DNA of 5,999 bases from CAZXYF01 sp964644705 (GTDB lineage Bacteria; Planctomycetota; Brocadiia; SM23-32), in assembly GCA_964644705.1 (NCBI GenBank), contig CAZXYF010000192.1, positions 1 to 5,999 of the forward strand. Direction: 5' to 3'. This document shows positions 5,490-5,999 of this stretch, piece after piece. Position 1 is the first letter of the stretch; each line of letters starts with the position of its first letter. Position numbers and translations under genes: made by a program. The notes beneath the pieces are model-generated. The model was not told the origin of the DNA and ran no database searches. It was given only the letters and a program-made list of their open reading frames with translations.

Positions 5490-5999
5490 TGCTGTTTCCG
5501 CAAATTCAAGGATTATCAATTGCACATCCATTCTCGAAATCAACTCGCACGTCAGGATAACATACGACCCGGGTCAAACAATGTCCCGCATAGTTTTTTT
5601 CCCATTCACCTCCAGGATAAGTGCCAGTAAGGCATCGCACGCTGCGATCATGCCAGCTCGTTGGTAACGGATTTGTTGTGAGCAAGATACCGACATTATT
5701 CGATTATCCGATCCGGCTGTCGGATTATAGGTTTTACGGATCCCCCCCACATTTCACCAACCTCAAGGAGTAATCATTCTAAAAGCACTCTCAGCCAAAG
5801 GTAATGTCAAACAATCAGAGCAATTGTGAATCACAGTGTGTTTGCAACCATTCAAACGGCAACGGTTTGGTCTCCGACCGAGCCGTCAGTGCGCCACCTG
5901 CAAGAACAGCCAGCAGTTACGGTAATTTTCCTCCCCACGGGATGAACCCGTGGGGGCCGAATGGGATCATTGGCTGAATTTAGCCCATCCAATCTTCTT
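5490..5999. other. Noncoding stretch upstream of the nuclease-ATPase operon
   Basis: About 500 bases with no gene I can support on either strand. It must hold the operon promoter if that lies in this window. A minus-strand GATAAT (5512-5517), about 33 nt before the start codon, could be a -10 box, but the best -35-like TTGATT (5538-5543) is 20 nt away, too far for a standard promoter. Also present are a small hairpin ATCCG/CGGAT (5711-5725), a C-run at 5742-5748, a TGTGA-A-TCACA palindrome (5825-5835) and the strong palindrome at 5933-5955. The stretch is more AT-rich than the genes. Confidence 0.55.
5933..5955. repeat. Palindrome CCCCACGGG/CCCGTGGGG (REP-like)
   Basis: Perfect 9-bp stem around the loop ATGAA. 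A second short inverted repeat GGCT/AGCC (5972-5985) follows. The stem shares CCACGGG with the middle hairpin of the 1441-1560 element, suggesting one related family of dispersed intergenic palindromes. It could also act as a transcript-end hairpin for a neighbouring gene beyond the window, but no T-run of useful length adjoins it on either strand. Confidence 0.7.

Noticed and set aside
5480..5509. Ten-codon N-terminal extension of the nuclease from a TTG codon
   Set aside because: The extension would encode the GGGAGG site itself, and the conserved fold begins at MVRFIHTSDW right after the ATG.
5512..5543. Promoter TTGATT - GATAAT for the operon
   Set aside because: The spacer is 20 nt and the -35 match is poor; only the GATAAT part is plausible, so I did not list it as a promoter.
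5760..5829. Short plus-strand frame after AAGGAG near 5765
   Set aside because: It has no ATG, GTG or TTG at the right distance (only ATT) and stops after 17 codons; at most a degraded gene start.
5825..5835. CRP-like TGTGA/TCACA palindrome
   Set aside because: The half-sites are 1 nt apart instead of 6, more than 300 bases from the nearest gene start, so it is not a credible CRP-type operator.

Overview
The window looks like a bacterial metagenome scaffold. It has moderately GC-rich coding DNA, clear Shine-Dalgarno sites, palindromic repeats and a run of exactly ten Ns at 836-845. All four genes I can support lie on the minus strand. In transcription order (right to left) they are an SbcD/Mre11-type nuclease (4304-5479), an SbcC/Rad50-type ATPase (1572-4292), a dual-specificity-type protein phosphatase (897-1397) and the N-terminal part of a DUF4268-type protein (1-696, running off the left edge). 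The two largest proteins carry many more acidic than basic residues; the nuclease has about 88 Asp/Glu against about 28 Lys/Arg in 391 residues. That suggests a halophile or a salt-adapted lineage. The compound repeat at 1441-1560 resembles elements I associate from memory with Planctomycetes/Verrucomicrobia-type genomes, but I cannot confirm the taxon.

Layout. 1-696: DUF4268-type protein with a PD-(D/E)xK-like core, incomplete. 697-896: short intergenic stretch containing the assembly gap. 897-1397: tyrosine/dual-specificity phosphatase with an intact HCxxGxxRTG loop. 1441-1560: three adjacent hairpins forming a compound palindromic repeat. 1572-5479: two-gene nuclease-ATPase operon with an 11-nt intergenic spacer, the second gene's ribosome binding site overlapping the first gene's stop codon. 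5480-5999: noncoding, ending in a strong 9-bp-stem palindrome that shares its core with the 1441-1560 repeat.

Function. The operon should encode a DNA-end-processing complex like SbcCD/Mre11-Rad50: a two-metal nuclease dimer on a pair of ABC-type ATPase heads with long coiled-coil arms. It is not a textbook copy. The ATPase has no CxxC zinc hook and instead carries a beta-rich module between its coils, and the nuclease has Gln and Asp at two positions where Mre11 has His metal ligands. I regard this as a divergent but probably already sampled subfamily, not a wholly new system. The phosphatase and the DUF4268 protein have no demonstrable functional link to it; the phosphatase is separated by the repeat and the DUF4268 gene also by the assembly gap.
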